Shown here: positions 37,660 through 46,400 of the stretch, piece after piece
Position numbering within the stretch: the stretch's first letter is position 1
Layout: each line of letters begins with the position of its first letter
Made by a program: the position numbers and the translations under genes
The notes under the pieces: generated by a model
What the model saw: only the letters and a program-made list of their open reading frames with translations
Databases searched by the model: none
What the model was told of the DNA's origin: nothing
From: JBBQUN01 sp963698395
GTDB taxonomy: Bacteria; Actinomycetota; Acidimicrobiia; Acidimicrobiales; SZUA-35
DNA: 64,000 nt
Assembly (NCBI GenBank): GCA_963698395.1
Contig: CAVOQQ010000003.1
Coordinates: 124,001 to 188,000 of the forward strand
Direction: 5' to 3'

Positions 37660-38238
37660 TCAGTCCTGGGCTTCGAAGGTGAAGTCGGCGGTGGCGGATT
37701 GGCCTTGGGCTGCGGGGTCGTTTTGGACGTCGACGGTGAAGCGGAGGGTGCGGCTGGTGGGGTTGGCGGCGGCGGTGAAGGTGGCGAGGCCGGTGGCCCA
37801 GTTGGTGTGGGTGGTGGAGTAGTTGGTGAGGGTGCCGGTGTAGAGGGTCGAGGTGGGGGTGAACCCGGTGCAGTTGCCGTAGGAGCCGCCGGTGCCGATT
37901 TCGATGGTGGTGTCGAGGTAGGGGGCGAGGGCGCCGCTGCTGGTGCCGTACATGCGGATGTCGGCGGGGGTGAGGGTGCCGGAGTAGGTGAGGGTGATGC
38001 ACTCGACGACGGGGACCCCTGGGGTCATGGCGCTGGCAGTGAACAGGGCGCTGCCGGTGTCGTCGTCGGTGATGATCACCGATCCGGTGGCGAAGCTGTT
38101 GGTGGTGTTGTCGGTGGTGTCGGAGAATGCGGCCTGGGAGCTGGTGACGATCAGGACGGTCAACATGAGCAGGCTGGTGGCGACGGCGGTGAGCCGTACG
38201 AGCGAGATGACGAGTTTGCGGTGCCTGTTGGCGAACAC
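37660..38238 (-). CDS. TasA/CalY-like secreted protein (second copy)
   Basis: A secreted protein of 192 residues homologous to the one at 27691-28323. The n-region RHRKLVISLVRL and core LLMLTVLIVTSS are followed by QAAFSDTTDNTTNSFATGSV, a classic SipW-dependent junction. The mature domain has the same Cys pattern (VECITLTY, GNCTGF) and a beta-rich composition, as in fibre subunits. It starts at GTG with GGAG nine bases upstream. The divergent gene at 38473 encodes a SipW-like peptidase, its likely processing enzyme. Confidence 0.85.
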   Translation of the reverse strand: MFANRHRKLVISLVRLTAVATSLLMLTVLIVTSSQAAFSDTTDNTTNSFATGSVIITDDDTGSALFTASAMTPGVPVVECITLTYSGTLTPADIRMYGTSSGALAPYLDTTIEIGTGGSYGNCTGFTPTSTLYTGTLTNYSTTHTNWATGLATFTAAANPTSRTLRFTVDVQNDPAAQGQSATADFTFEAQD

Positions 38239-38472
38239 GAGAAAGGCTCCGAGAGTAGATGGCGAGGCTTCTTCTGAGGGTCGGCCGGTGATTGCCGGTG
38301 TTGATGGGTCGTTGGGCCTATTGGCGGAATCGTGTCCGACACCCGGCGTCGGCGGGCTGTCCTTCCAGGGAGGTGTCGGGCTCGACTCTCAACACGGCTC
38401 ACTCGGTGCCGATGCTGGAATGTGGTTCCCGTTTCGTCTCCCGCATCTGGCCGGTCCAGGCCCGAACGTGTG

Positions 38473-39111
38473 ATGCCGTTCGTGCCGGCAGGTTTGTCGG
38501 CACGCCCCGGTGTCGAGTTGTCGACATCGCGGCTGGCGGTGCAGTACGAGGCGCGGGCCGTGGATGGGGACCGTGTGCGTGTACTGGCCGGTGATCCATC
38601 GATCACAGCACCGCTGCCGGTGTTCCGGCTCGTCGTGAACGCGATCGCCACGTTCGTGGTCATCGTTGTTGCCGGTCTGGTGGTCGTAGCCACGGCGCCG
38701 AGGCTCTTCGGGTACGGGTCGGTGGTGGTGGTGTCGGGTTCGATGGAACCCGCGATCAGGGTTGCCGATGTCGTGGTGACCTCACCGTCGGACGGGGCCG
38801 ATCTCGGCGAAGGTGCTGTCATCAACTTCGACTATGGCGATGAGACACGGCTCCACCGGATCGAGGCGGTCACACCGCAGGGCTACCGAACCTCCGGCGA
38901 CGCCAATCGTGTCGCCGATTCGGAGCTGGTCACGCCTTCCCAGGTCCGCGGGGTCGGCATCGTGGTCGTACCGTTCGTCGGGCTGCCCGCCATGTGGGCC
39001 CAGGACCGTCAATGGGGTCGGCTCGGCGCCACTCTGGTCTTGCTTGTTGCCGCCATGTCGGTGAGTCGGGCACGCTGGACCGAGCCTTCAGACAGCTGGG
39101 GTCGTGCATGA
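38473..39111 (+). CDS. SipW-like signal peptidase I (second copy)
   Basis: A membrane protease of 212 residues. The helix LVVNAIATFVVIVVAGLVVVATA is followed by VVVSGSMEPAIRVADVV with the serine nucleophile, LHRIEAV with the catalytic His of the SipW type, SGDANRVADSELV and a C-terminal helix (LGATLVLLVAAMSV). The start ATG is tentative since the family core begins about 50 residues later. It diverges from the TasA-like gene across 234 bp and overlaps the GGDEF gene by four bases, linking secretion and c-di-GMP synthesis in one operon. Confidence 0.88.
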   Translation: MPFVPAGLSARPGVELSTSRLAVQYEARAVDGDRVRVLAGDPSITAPLPVFRLVVNAIATFVVIVVAGLVVVATAPRLFGYGSVVVVSGSMEPAIRVADVVVTSPSDGADLGEGAVINFDYGDETRLHRIEAVTPQGYRTSGDANRVADSELVTPSQVRGVGIVVVPFVGLPAMWAQDRQWGRLGATLVLLVAAMSVSRARWTEPSDSWGRA

Positions 39112-40634
39112 CCGCCGTCTCGCCCGACCGGGGTAGCGCAACACTCGAGATCGCCACCCATGCCGACGACGCGCTCCGTGCGGTGCGGATCGTGTTGGGC
39201 GTACTGTCCTGTTTCGTTCTCGGCGCCTACCGGCCCCTCACCGGCCCGCCCTCGTGGGGGAGCCTCGCCGAGATCCTGGCCGGCATCGCGGTGAGTGTGC
39301 TGTTCCTCAACTGGATCGGCGGACGCGTCCCGGATGGCCGCCGATTCGCGATCCTCACCCAGGTCCTCGACGTGGCCGCCATCGTCGGGCTGGCCGTTTT
39401 GCTCGATGAGCCGCTGGGGCAACAATCGTGGGTGCTGCTCGTCATCCCCGTCGTGAGCGCGGCGGTCCGTCACGGCACCACAGCGTCGGTGCTGTCATGG
39501 ATCGGCGGCTGCATCTTCTACGTCACTGCCGCCTCCGCAGGGCTGATCGAGGCCACCGATACCGTCACCCTGCTGGCGCGAGTACCCGGATCGCTGTTGA
39601 CAGTGGCCGTCACCGTCGGACTGTTGGCTCGATGGATGCGAGAAGGCTGGGAAATCCAGAACGAACTCACCCGGTCGGCATCGGCACGAGAACACCGGAT
39701 GAGCGTGATCGAACAGACAGGTCACGCCCTCCACGGTCTCCCACCCCAGCCCGCCCTCGAGCTCGCAGCAAACCAGATTCTTGCTCTCGGTTTCGACGCA
39801 GCCACCATCGACCACCTGACCGCCAACCGCGCCACGTTCGCGGTTGGTCGCCAGGAACTGATCGCACAACGACCATCTATCCCGGTGACGCCGGCCAATA
39901 CCCACCTCACCGTCACGGTATGGACCGAGAACGATCAGGCCCGTGTCCACAGCGTGTCGATCCACGAACACTTCACACGAACCGTCATCACCGCATGGTC
40001 CGAACACCCAATCGAAACCGAACTCGCACAAGCAGCCGCAACCCTCATCGCCCACGCCGCCACCGCCATCGAAACAACGACCCGACTCCACCGACTCCAA
40101 CGCTCCGCCGCCCAAGACGCCCTCACCGGACTGGCAAACCGACGTACCCTCGACGACGAAATCGAGAAACGAGCCAACGAGACCGGAAGCCTGTCCATCG
40201 CGTTCGTCGATCTCGACAACTTCAAAGCAATCAACGACCAACACGGCCACGACATCGGCGACAAGACCCTCGTGGCGGTGGCCAGAAGACTCGAAGCCGC
40301 CGCCGGGAACGCGGGCCTCGTCGCTCGTTACGGCGGCGACGAGTTCGTCGTCCTCATGCCCAACACCAGCCTCGACCAAGCCCGATACATCGCACAGGCA
40401 ATGTTGCGATCGTGCGCTCATCCCATCGCTACCGGACCGGCGCCACTCAACGTCGGGTTCAGCATCGGTGTCGCCAGCGCCAACACACCCGTCCGAGCAA
40501 GCGTCCTCCTGCGCGCCGCCGACCAGGCCGTCTACCGGGCAAAAGCTGCTGGCAAAGGCACACTCATCGCCGTCGACCTCGACACAGCCGACCGCCGACC
40601 TGTCGACCAAACACCCCAACCATCGCCCGCCTAG
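39108..40634 (+). CDS. Membrane diguanylate cyclase (GGDEF)
   Basis: A 508-residue protein that makes c-di-GMP. The first 190 residues hold about six hydrophobic helices forming a membrane sensor. A linker of about 150 residues follows, resembling a GAF-like fold. The GGDEF domain begins at AQDALTGLANRR and contains ARYGGDEFVVLM with an intact catalytic motif; the DLDNFKAINDQHGHDIGDK block is also conserved. No RxxD inhibitory site is evident before the motif (AAAGNAGLVARYGGDEF). The ATG overlaps the signal-peptidase stop, so the pair is translationally coupled. A 6-bp hairpin follows the stop at 40634-40650. Confidence 0.92.
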   Translation: MTAVSPDRGSATLEIATHADDALRAVRIVLGVLSCFVLGAYRPLTGPPSWGSLAEILAGIAVSVLFLNWIGGRVPDGRRFAILTQVLDVAAIVGLAVLLDEPLGQQSWVLLVIPVVSAAVRHGTTASVLSWIGGCIFYVTAASAGLIEATDTVTLLARVPGSLLTVAVTVGLLARWMREGWEIQNELTRSASAREHRMSVIEQTGHALHGLPPQPALELAANQILALGFDAATIDHLTANRATFAVGRQELIAQRPSIPVTPANTHLTVTVWTENDQARVHSVSIHEHFTRTVITAWSEHPIETELAQAAATLIAHAATAIETTTRLHRLQRSAAQDALTGLANRRTLDDEIEKRANETGSLSIAFVDLDNFKAINDQHGHDIGDKTLVAVARRLEAAAGNAGLVARYGGDEFVVLMPNTSLDQARYIAQAMLRSCAHPIATGPAPLNVGFSIGVASANTPVRASVLLRAADQAVYRAKAAGKGTLIAVDLDTADRRPVDQTPQPSPA

Positions 40635-40650
40635 AACGAACAGATCGTTC
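40634..40650 (+). terminator. Short hairpin after the GGDEF gene
   Basis: gaacga / tcgttc pair around a 5-base loop directly after the TAG stop. It may be a weak terminator or processing site; no T tract follows. Confidence 0.3.
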
Positions 40651-41040
40651 ATGGTTCAACCTTGCCGGCAGCTCGACGCCTCGCGCTCCCGTCAGCCCCG
40701 ATGATGCACAACCCCCCAAGCATCAGCAACCGAAGCGGTCGTCGCCTCGGGTTGTATCCCTGTCACAGTCCACGAGCACTGACCTTGCCCAGGTCTGACG
40801 GGGTTGGTCTAGGCATCCCATACCACTCACGCTCCGAGCACCGAAGAGCGTCCCTGATCGCCGGTTACACGGGTGATCCACGCTCGCTGCAGTTGATGGC
40901 AGGCCCCAGATCGGATCCTCAGCGCGCGGAGCGAAATGGCTCGCAAGCGATCAGCAAGTCGTCGACCGGATTGTTCACCAGCCGGGTGTGCACGCTCTCC
41001 GAACCCGTTCTGGACCAGTTGTACCCACTCTGTACCCTGA
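40651..41040. other. Gap without a supported gene
   Basis: About 390 bp between the GGDEF gene and recombinase 2. Open frames here have no family match. I searched for a third copy of the tRNA-Arg repeat, which a tandem insertion would leave, and found only short accidental matches such as ccctcgg. Confidence 0.45.
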
Positions 41041-42135
41041 GAGTACCCTCGGGATCTCAGCACCTTCGAATGGTGCCGCCGATGGATAGCCGAGCAGTGG
41101 CCGGAGTGGCAGCCTCGCACCCGCAGGTCTGCCACCGAGGCGCTCACGCGCTTCGTCCCCCTCGCGGTCACCGACGGAGCACCTCCCCCTCCCGCCGACA
41201 TCCGCAAGTTCCTGACCGGTGCCCTCACCCCCGACACCGACGAGGGTCCTCACGACACGAAGTGCGATCAGTGGCTCGAGAAATGGTCGCAGCCGCTGAC
41301 CTCACTGACGCGCGAGAACCTGGCCATGGTCGAGGCGGCTCTCGGGCTCGGCCTCGACGGAGCGCCCTTGGCCACCTCGACAGCGGGCCGCTTCCGAAAA
41401 GTCTCGCGGTCCTCGATTCGACGAGCGGTGGATCTCGGGCTCATCGACTCCGATCCGTGGCCACCAACTGTGCGGGGACGAAGCCAACGAAAGAGCGTTC
41501 GACCACCAGCGGCGTTCGACATTCGACAGCTTCCGAACCCCGAAATCATGGCCGCTGCGATCGCAGCGATCCGGACTCACCAACCGGGCAGCCACAAGTA
41601 CCAGGTCATGACGGCAGTCGCCTACTACGCCGGTCTCCGACCATCCGAGGTCGTAATGCTCCGACCTTCCGCTCTCGATCTTCCGCCAACTGGCTGGGGC
41701 CGAATCGAGGTCAGCGAGGCAGACATCGATTTCGACCAGCCTGGCGAACCCAAGACTGGTCGACGTTCCGTTCCTATTCCTCCCGTTCTCGTCAAGATGC
41801 TCACCGACTGGCTGAACGACAACAGCTTCGAAGTCGACGAACTGATCTTCCGCACTCGGAACGGCAAACGGCCAACGGCATCCAACTGGCGACGTGCCTG
41901 GCATCGCTCCCTCAAGTCGATCGATCAGCCGACGCTGCGGGTTTACGATTGTCGCCACGCGGCCGCAACGACGCGGCTGGCCGCTGGTGTACCGCTCGGC
42001 GAGGTGGCCAAGCGACTCGGACACAGCGTCGAGACTCTCGTTAGCACCTACGTCGGATCGATCGACAGCGACGAAGAGTTGGCCAACAAGCGGATCGAGG
42101 CGTTGCTTACCGGAGAGCCTGTGAGGGCTCGGTGA
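41041..42135 (+). CDS. Tyrosine recombinase 2, catalytic residues intact but start unclear
   Basis: The frame from 41041 encodes FEWCRRWIAEQWPEWQPRTRR and a full-length recombinase similar to copy 1. Catalytic elements are GLRPSEVVML (Arg), CRHAAATT (His-x-x-Arg type box), LGHSVE (His) and STYVG (Tyr). However, no ATG, GTG or TTG occurs in frame until ATG 41326, which would drop the core-binding domain and leave 269 residues, and a TGA lies at 41038. Either the start was lost, an indel hides it upstream, or a rare start codon is used. The product might act in excising the island only if the full protein is made. Confidence 0.78.
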   Translation, partial: EYPRDLSTFEWCRRWIAEQWPEWQPRTRRSATEALTRFVPLAVTDGAPPPPADIRKFLTGALTPDTDEGPHDTKCDQWLEKWSQPLTSLTRENLAMVEAALGLGLDGAPLATSTAGRFRKVSRSSIRRAVDLGLIDSDPWPPTVRGRSQRKSVRPPAAFDIRQLPNPEIMAAAIAAIRTHQPGSHKYQVMTAVAYYAGLRPSEVVMLRPSALDLPPTGWGRIEVSEADIDFDQPGEPKTGRRSVPIPPVLVKMLTDWLNDNSFEVDELIFRTRNGKRPTASNWRRAWHRSLKSIDQPTLRVYDCRHAAATTRLAAGVPLGEVAKRLGHSVETLVSTYVGSIDSDEELANKRIEALLTGEPVRAR

Positions 42136-42492
42136 AATACGTGATTGGCGCCCACTGAAATGCACGTTGATGTCGGGGGTCTTCCGGTCCGAGGCGACGA
42201 TGCCACTCCGTCAGGAAAACACGGCGGAGAGGGAATTCGTCCCTGGTGACCGTGAAGCCACGACGGTCTTTGAGTACGAGTCTCTGACCTGCAGAAACGC
42301 CTTCGGGAAGTGCGTTCGCCCAGGTCGAAAGACATTCCCCGCAAGCGTGCCGATAGCCGCAAAACCTCCCTGCAGACCCTTCTGGACTCCTGCCAGTGGC
42401 ACCACAGTGGCACGGATGCGAACGGGGCTCTTTCGTCAGGATCGAGACTTCTCGCGCATCGGCACTCCCGCATGGGGCGACGAACGTCGTCA
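42136..42492. other. Gap without a supported gene
   Basis: About 360 bp between recombinase 2 and the toxin-antitoxin promoter. Both strands have open frames but none with recognisable motifs. An element attachment site could lie here, but no repeat supports it. Confidence 0.4.
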
Positions 42493-42520
42493 TTGCTGAT
42501 ACAGCATGTTGTGCTAGCAT
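42493..42520 (+). promoter_or_regulatory. Candidate promoter and operator of the toxin-antitoxin pair
   Basis: ttgctg (42493-42498) and tagcat (42515-42520) are 16 bp apart. They are overlapped by two palindromes, tgctg-ata-cagca (42494-42506) and tgctagca (42512-42519). Such inverted repeats over the core promoter fit self-repression by the antitoxin. The start codon follows at 42529. Confidence 0.6.
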
Positions 42521-42528
42521 CGAGTGCT

Positions 42529-42738
42529 ATGACAACGACTCGGTCGACGTTCACTCTCGACGAAACGCTGGCCGAACAGGCCCGACGCCTCGGAGTGAAC
42601 ATCTCCTCCGCCGCCAGGAATGGTGTGGCATCCGCTGTTCGGGCAGCGCTTGCCGAACGCGACCGGGAGGCATACGAGAGAAAGCCCGAGAGCGTCGACT
42701 CGTTCTGGGATGAAACTGAAACCTGGGGTGAGGAGTGA
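42529..42738 (+). CDS. Type II antitoxin (ribbon-helix-helix-like)
   Basis: A 69-residue protein with an N-terminal DNA-binding-like part (STFTLDETLAEQARRLGVN) and an acidic, charged C-terminus ending in WDETETWGEE that would wrap the toxin. The composition resembles CcdA or MazE-type antitoxins. The last bases overlap the toxin start (GTGA). The promoter just upstream carries two palindromes. Confidence 0.85.
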   Translation: MTTTRSTFTLDETLAEQARRLGVNISSAARNGVASAVRAALAERDREAYERKPESVDSFWDETETWGEE

Positions 42739-43043
42739 ATCGCGGGGACGTCTGGCTCGCAGAGGTAGGCCGGAAACGACGCCCCGTGCTCGTGCTGACT
42801 CGGACCCAGGTACTCGACGTTCGGGCTCTGGTCACGGTCGCAGAGATCACCACGGCACGAAGAGGTCTCGCCGCAGAGGTCGATTTGGACGATGCGACGG
42901 CGGGCGTCGATCGGGAATCGGTGATCAACTGCGACGGGTTGCACACGGTTGCGCAAACGACGCTCACTGCTCGAGTGGGCGAGGTCGACGAATCTACGAT
43001 GGAGCAGGTCTGCTCGGCCATCAGCTACGCGCTCGGCTGCTGA
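42735..43043 (+). CDS. PemK/MazF-family toxin
   Basis: A 102-residue mRNA endonuclease toxin candidate. MNRGDVWLAEV at the start and RPVLVLTRTQVLD followed by VTVAEITT are the PemK-fold signatures, and SVINCDGLHTVAQTTL carries the conserved C-terminal strand. Toxins of this family cleave mRNA and stop growth when the antitoxin is lost. Starts at GTG overlapping the antitoxin. It may stabilise the island. Confidence 0.9.
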   Translation: MNRGDVWLAEVGRKRRPVLVLTRTQVLDVRALVTVAEITTARRGLAAEVDLDDATAGVDRESVINCDGLHTVAQTTLTARVGEVDESTMEQVCSAISYALGC

Positions 43044-43473
43044 CACCCTGCAAGCGTTGTACGTAGGTCGGAGCAATTCTCGACACTCGGCCGGTCGAGC
43101 ATCATGGGACGGTCGGCCGAGCGCGGATCCGGTACCAGCAGACTGCTGCAGGGCATTGCTGCCGCGAAGCTCTGATCGGCTCGTTGACCTTGGACGCGGT
43201 TGGTGCCGTGACGGCTTTGGCGTTCGTGGCGACCGGTGCGGTTGACTCCGTTTCCTCAGAGGTCGAGGCAGCCCTCCGACGATTCGACCGATCAGCCATG
43301 TCGCGCTGTTGGCCGGGAACGACCGTTGGCCGGGAGCGACCGCAGGTGACCGCTTCTCCCGTCCTGTTCCGTCCCGCCCTTGCGAATTCGTGCTCCGAGT
43401 GGGTCGAAGCGGGACCCGAAGGGGCCCGGGACAGATGGATCGCGCGCTCAGGTCTGGGATCGGGACGGGATGC
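43044..43473. other. Gap with a 17-bp tandem repeat
   Basis: No gene is supported in these 430 bp. A 17-bp unit, gttggccgggaacgacc, is repeated with one change at 43308-43341. Short open frames on either strand lack motifs. Confidence 0.5.
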
Positions 43474-46400
43474 TCAGGTGCAGGCGGACTGGACATCTTC
43501 GTCGCCGGGGACGTAGCGCTGCCATTCGTCGGACGTGAGATCTCGGCCAACGATGTCGCAGGCACGCTCCACCCACCGCTGGGGGTCGAGTGGGATCTCG
43601 AGCAATCGACCCGAGGTGAAGACCCAGATCGAGTCGCTCAATTCGTCGTACCAGGAGGGAGACGACAACAACGCTCCGCTGGTGCCATTCCAGACGAGTC
43701 CGGCGGGTTCCCCGCGGAGGAGGTCCCATACCCTGACGGTGCCATCGCCGGCGGTGATCACGAGGAGTTGGCCGTCGCGAGCGAACCCAAGGTTGGCGGG
43801 TTTGTCCGTTCCGAGCAGGTGTTCCACTTCGTCGCGGTTGGAATCGATGACGAACACGCCGCCGAGTTCGGAAACGACGGCGAGCACGCCGCTCGATGGG
43901 TCCATCGTGTTGATGAGAGGGTTCTCAGCCCCGGTGGCCAGTTCACGGATCAGCTCGCCGCTCGAATCGTAGGTTCGCAAGGTGCCGTCTTCGTCGAACA
44001 CGTGCAGCCCTCCGTCGAGAGCGGGATGCACGCTGTAGCCATTGGGCGCAGGCACGGTGAACACAACACCGGCTTCGTCGTGGACGAGGCTGACGAGGCT
44101 CGCTTCCGGGTTGCCGTCAGCGTCCAGGCTGAACACGGCGAGCGTGTCGTCGAAACGTGTCCAGGAGACCATGTCGCCCGGGAAATCGATCCGCTCGACC
44201 ATCGTCTCGCCCTCCCAGCGGGCCACGATCCCGCTCCACGCGATCGCCCACACCCCATCAGGTTCCGGATACACCCCCTCGGCGAGGAAGCGATTGCCGT
44301 CCGGGGTGCGGAGCTCCATCTCGGTGCGCACACCGGTGACGAGGTCGACGATCTCGACGGGATCGTTCGCCTGACGGCGGAGACCGGCCTTGCCGTCGTT
44401 GAACGCGACGCGGACGAAACCATCGATCGGCCAACTCCGCTCGACGAGCGCGTTGCCCTCCAGTTCGATCACCTCGTACATGCCATCGGTCCCGAGCGTG
44501 ACGACCGTGCCATCCGGTCGCACACCGCCGTCGACGACGTCGCTGACCTCGGCCACGACGCCAGTCGGTCCGGTACGTCGGTCGACGAGTTCGATCCGCC
44601 CACTCGACGCGGTGACGATCAGACCATCGGGGCGAACACCGATCCTGACCACCGGGGTGGTGGCCGTGGTGGCGACGGACGAGACCAAGTCGCCGGTGAC
44701 GAGGTCGACGGTCATCACGCTGCCGTCGACCATGCCGGCGACCAACTCCAGCGTGTTCGGGTCGAAGGCGATGCTGGCGGCGGGCGCAGCGGTGTCGACC
44801 CGATACAGCTGCTCGCCGGTCGTGGCGTCGACCACGTACAGGCGCCCGGTGCCCTCCGCCGAATCGACCGCCTGGAAGCTGACGGCGGCGAATGAGCCGG
44901 TCGAGTCGACCGCAAGCGACCAGAGAGACCCGCCGCCGATCGGTTCGCCGATCGGTTCGCCGGTCGTGGCGTCGAAGAGCTGTATGGCCAACGGCTCGCC
45001 TTCGGGTTCCACGACGAAGGCGACCACGTCGGTCGCCAGGTCGGTGGCGAACAGAAACATCGGGCTGGGCTGCTCCAGCTCGATCGCGTCGGGATCGTCG
45101 AACGACCCGATCCAGCTTCGTTCGCCGTCGAGCGTGCCCATCACGACCCGATCGCTCGCCAGGTCACCCAACCAGACGCCACACTCCTGTGTCGACGGGC
45201 CGTGATCGCTGACCAGCCCAGTCGTCAGATCGAGGCTCACCAGCCGACCATCGACGAGGGCGAATCCCGTCAGCGCATCGCTGCTGAGAAGTGTGGGCCC
45301 TTGGCAATCGCCGACTTCGAGCCCGGGAAAAGCCGCGACTCGATTCGGGATCCGGCTCGACCCGAGGGCGTTGAGCACAGCCTGCTCGGTTTCGGGCACG
45401 GGCGATCGTCGATGCGCCTCGAGGGCAAGGAGCATCGACACCTCAGGGTTCTCGACGGTCTGCGCTGCAGAGCGGCTGATCAAGGTGGCGAGGTCGGCGT
45501 CCTCGACCGCCGCCACCGCCACTTCGCTCTGACGCACCGCCTCGGCCGTGGCCTCGCGTGCGGCAGCCGCCTCGTCGTCGGCGCGCCGTTGTTGACGGAT
45601 GGCGATGCCCCCGGCCACCAGCGCAACCACCAGGAGCAGTCCGACACCGGCGAGGAGCCGGCGCAGACGTCGGTTGGTCAGACGGTCGTGCTCCGCCTGC
45701 GCGCGCTGGGCCTCCTGCTCAGCGAGCCGTACCTGCTCACTGGTCGAGACGAACTCGCGCTCCAACGGGCTGAGGGCGTCGGGCTGGTCGCCGATCCACT
45801 CGAGAGCGCTCTCCAGTCGTAGGCCCCGATAGAGGTCGCCTTCGTCTCGACCCTGCCGCTCCCACGTGCGGGCGGCTTCCGCGATCTGGCCCTGGATGCG
45901 GAGCCCGTCGCCGGCGCTCGCCACCCAGCCGCCGAACCGGGGCCATTGGGTGATCAGCGCCTCGTGGGCGATCTCGACCGTGGGTTCGCGGCTGTCTGGG
46001 TCGTGGTCGAACGTGAGGAGGCGGGACGCTGCGAACGCGTCGATCACTGCGGCGGCCGCACCGGGATCCTTCGCCGTTGCGATGAGCTCGGAGCGGAGGG
46101 CGCGGCGCCTGCTCACCGACCGTGATTCGTCGACGCTGACCAGTCGTAGGAACACCTGTCGCGCCTTCTCCCGCTCCTCGTCGGCCAGCTCTGCGAAAAC
46201 CGCCTCGGCTCGGCCTGCGACCGCGGCGTCGACGCCGCCGAGCTGGCGGTAGCTCTCCAGCGTGAGCACGCCTCCCGGCCGACGCTCGAACAGCTCGGTG
46301 AGGGTGAACTGGAGCAGTGGTAATGCTGCGGGCTGATCGACCACGTCGGCGACGAGCTGGGTCGAGAGTGCAGGTTCGACCTCGACGCCGATACCGGCAG

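Noticed and set aside
40651..41040. Third att copy marking tandem insertion
   Set aside because: Only matches of seven bases or fewer to the tRNA repeat are present.
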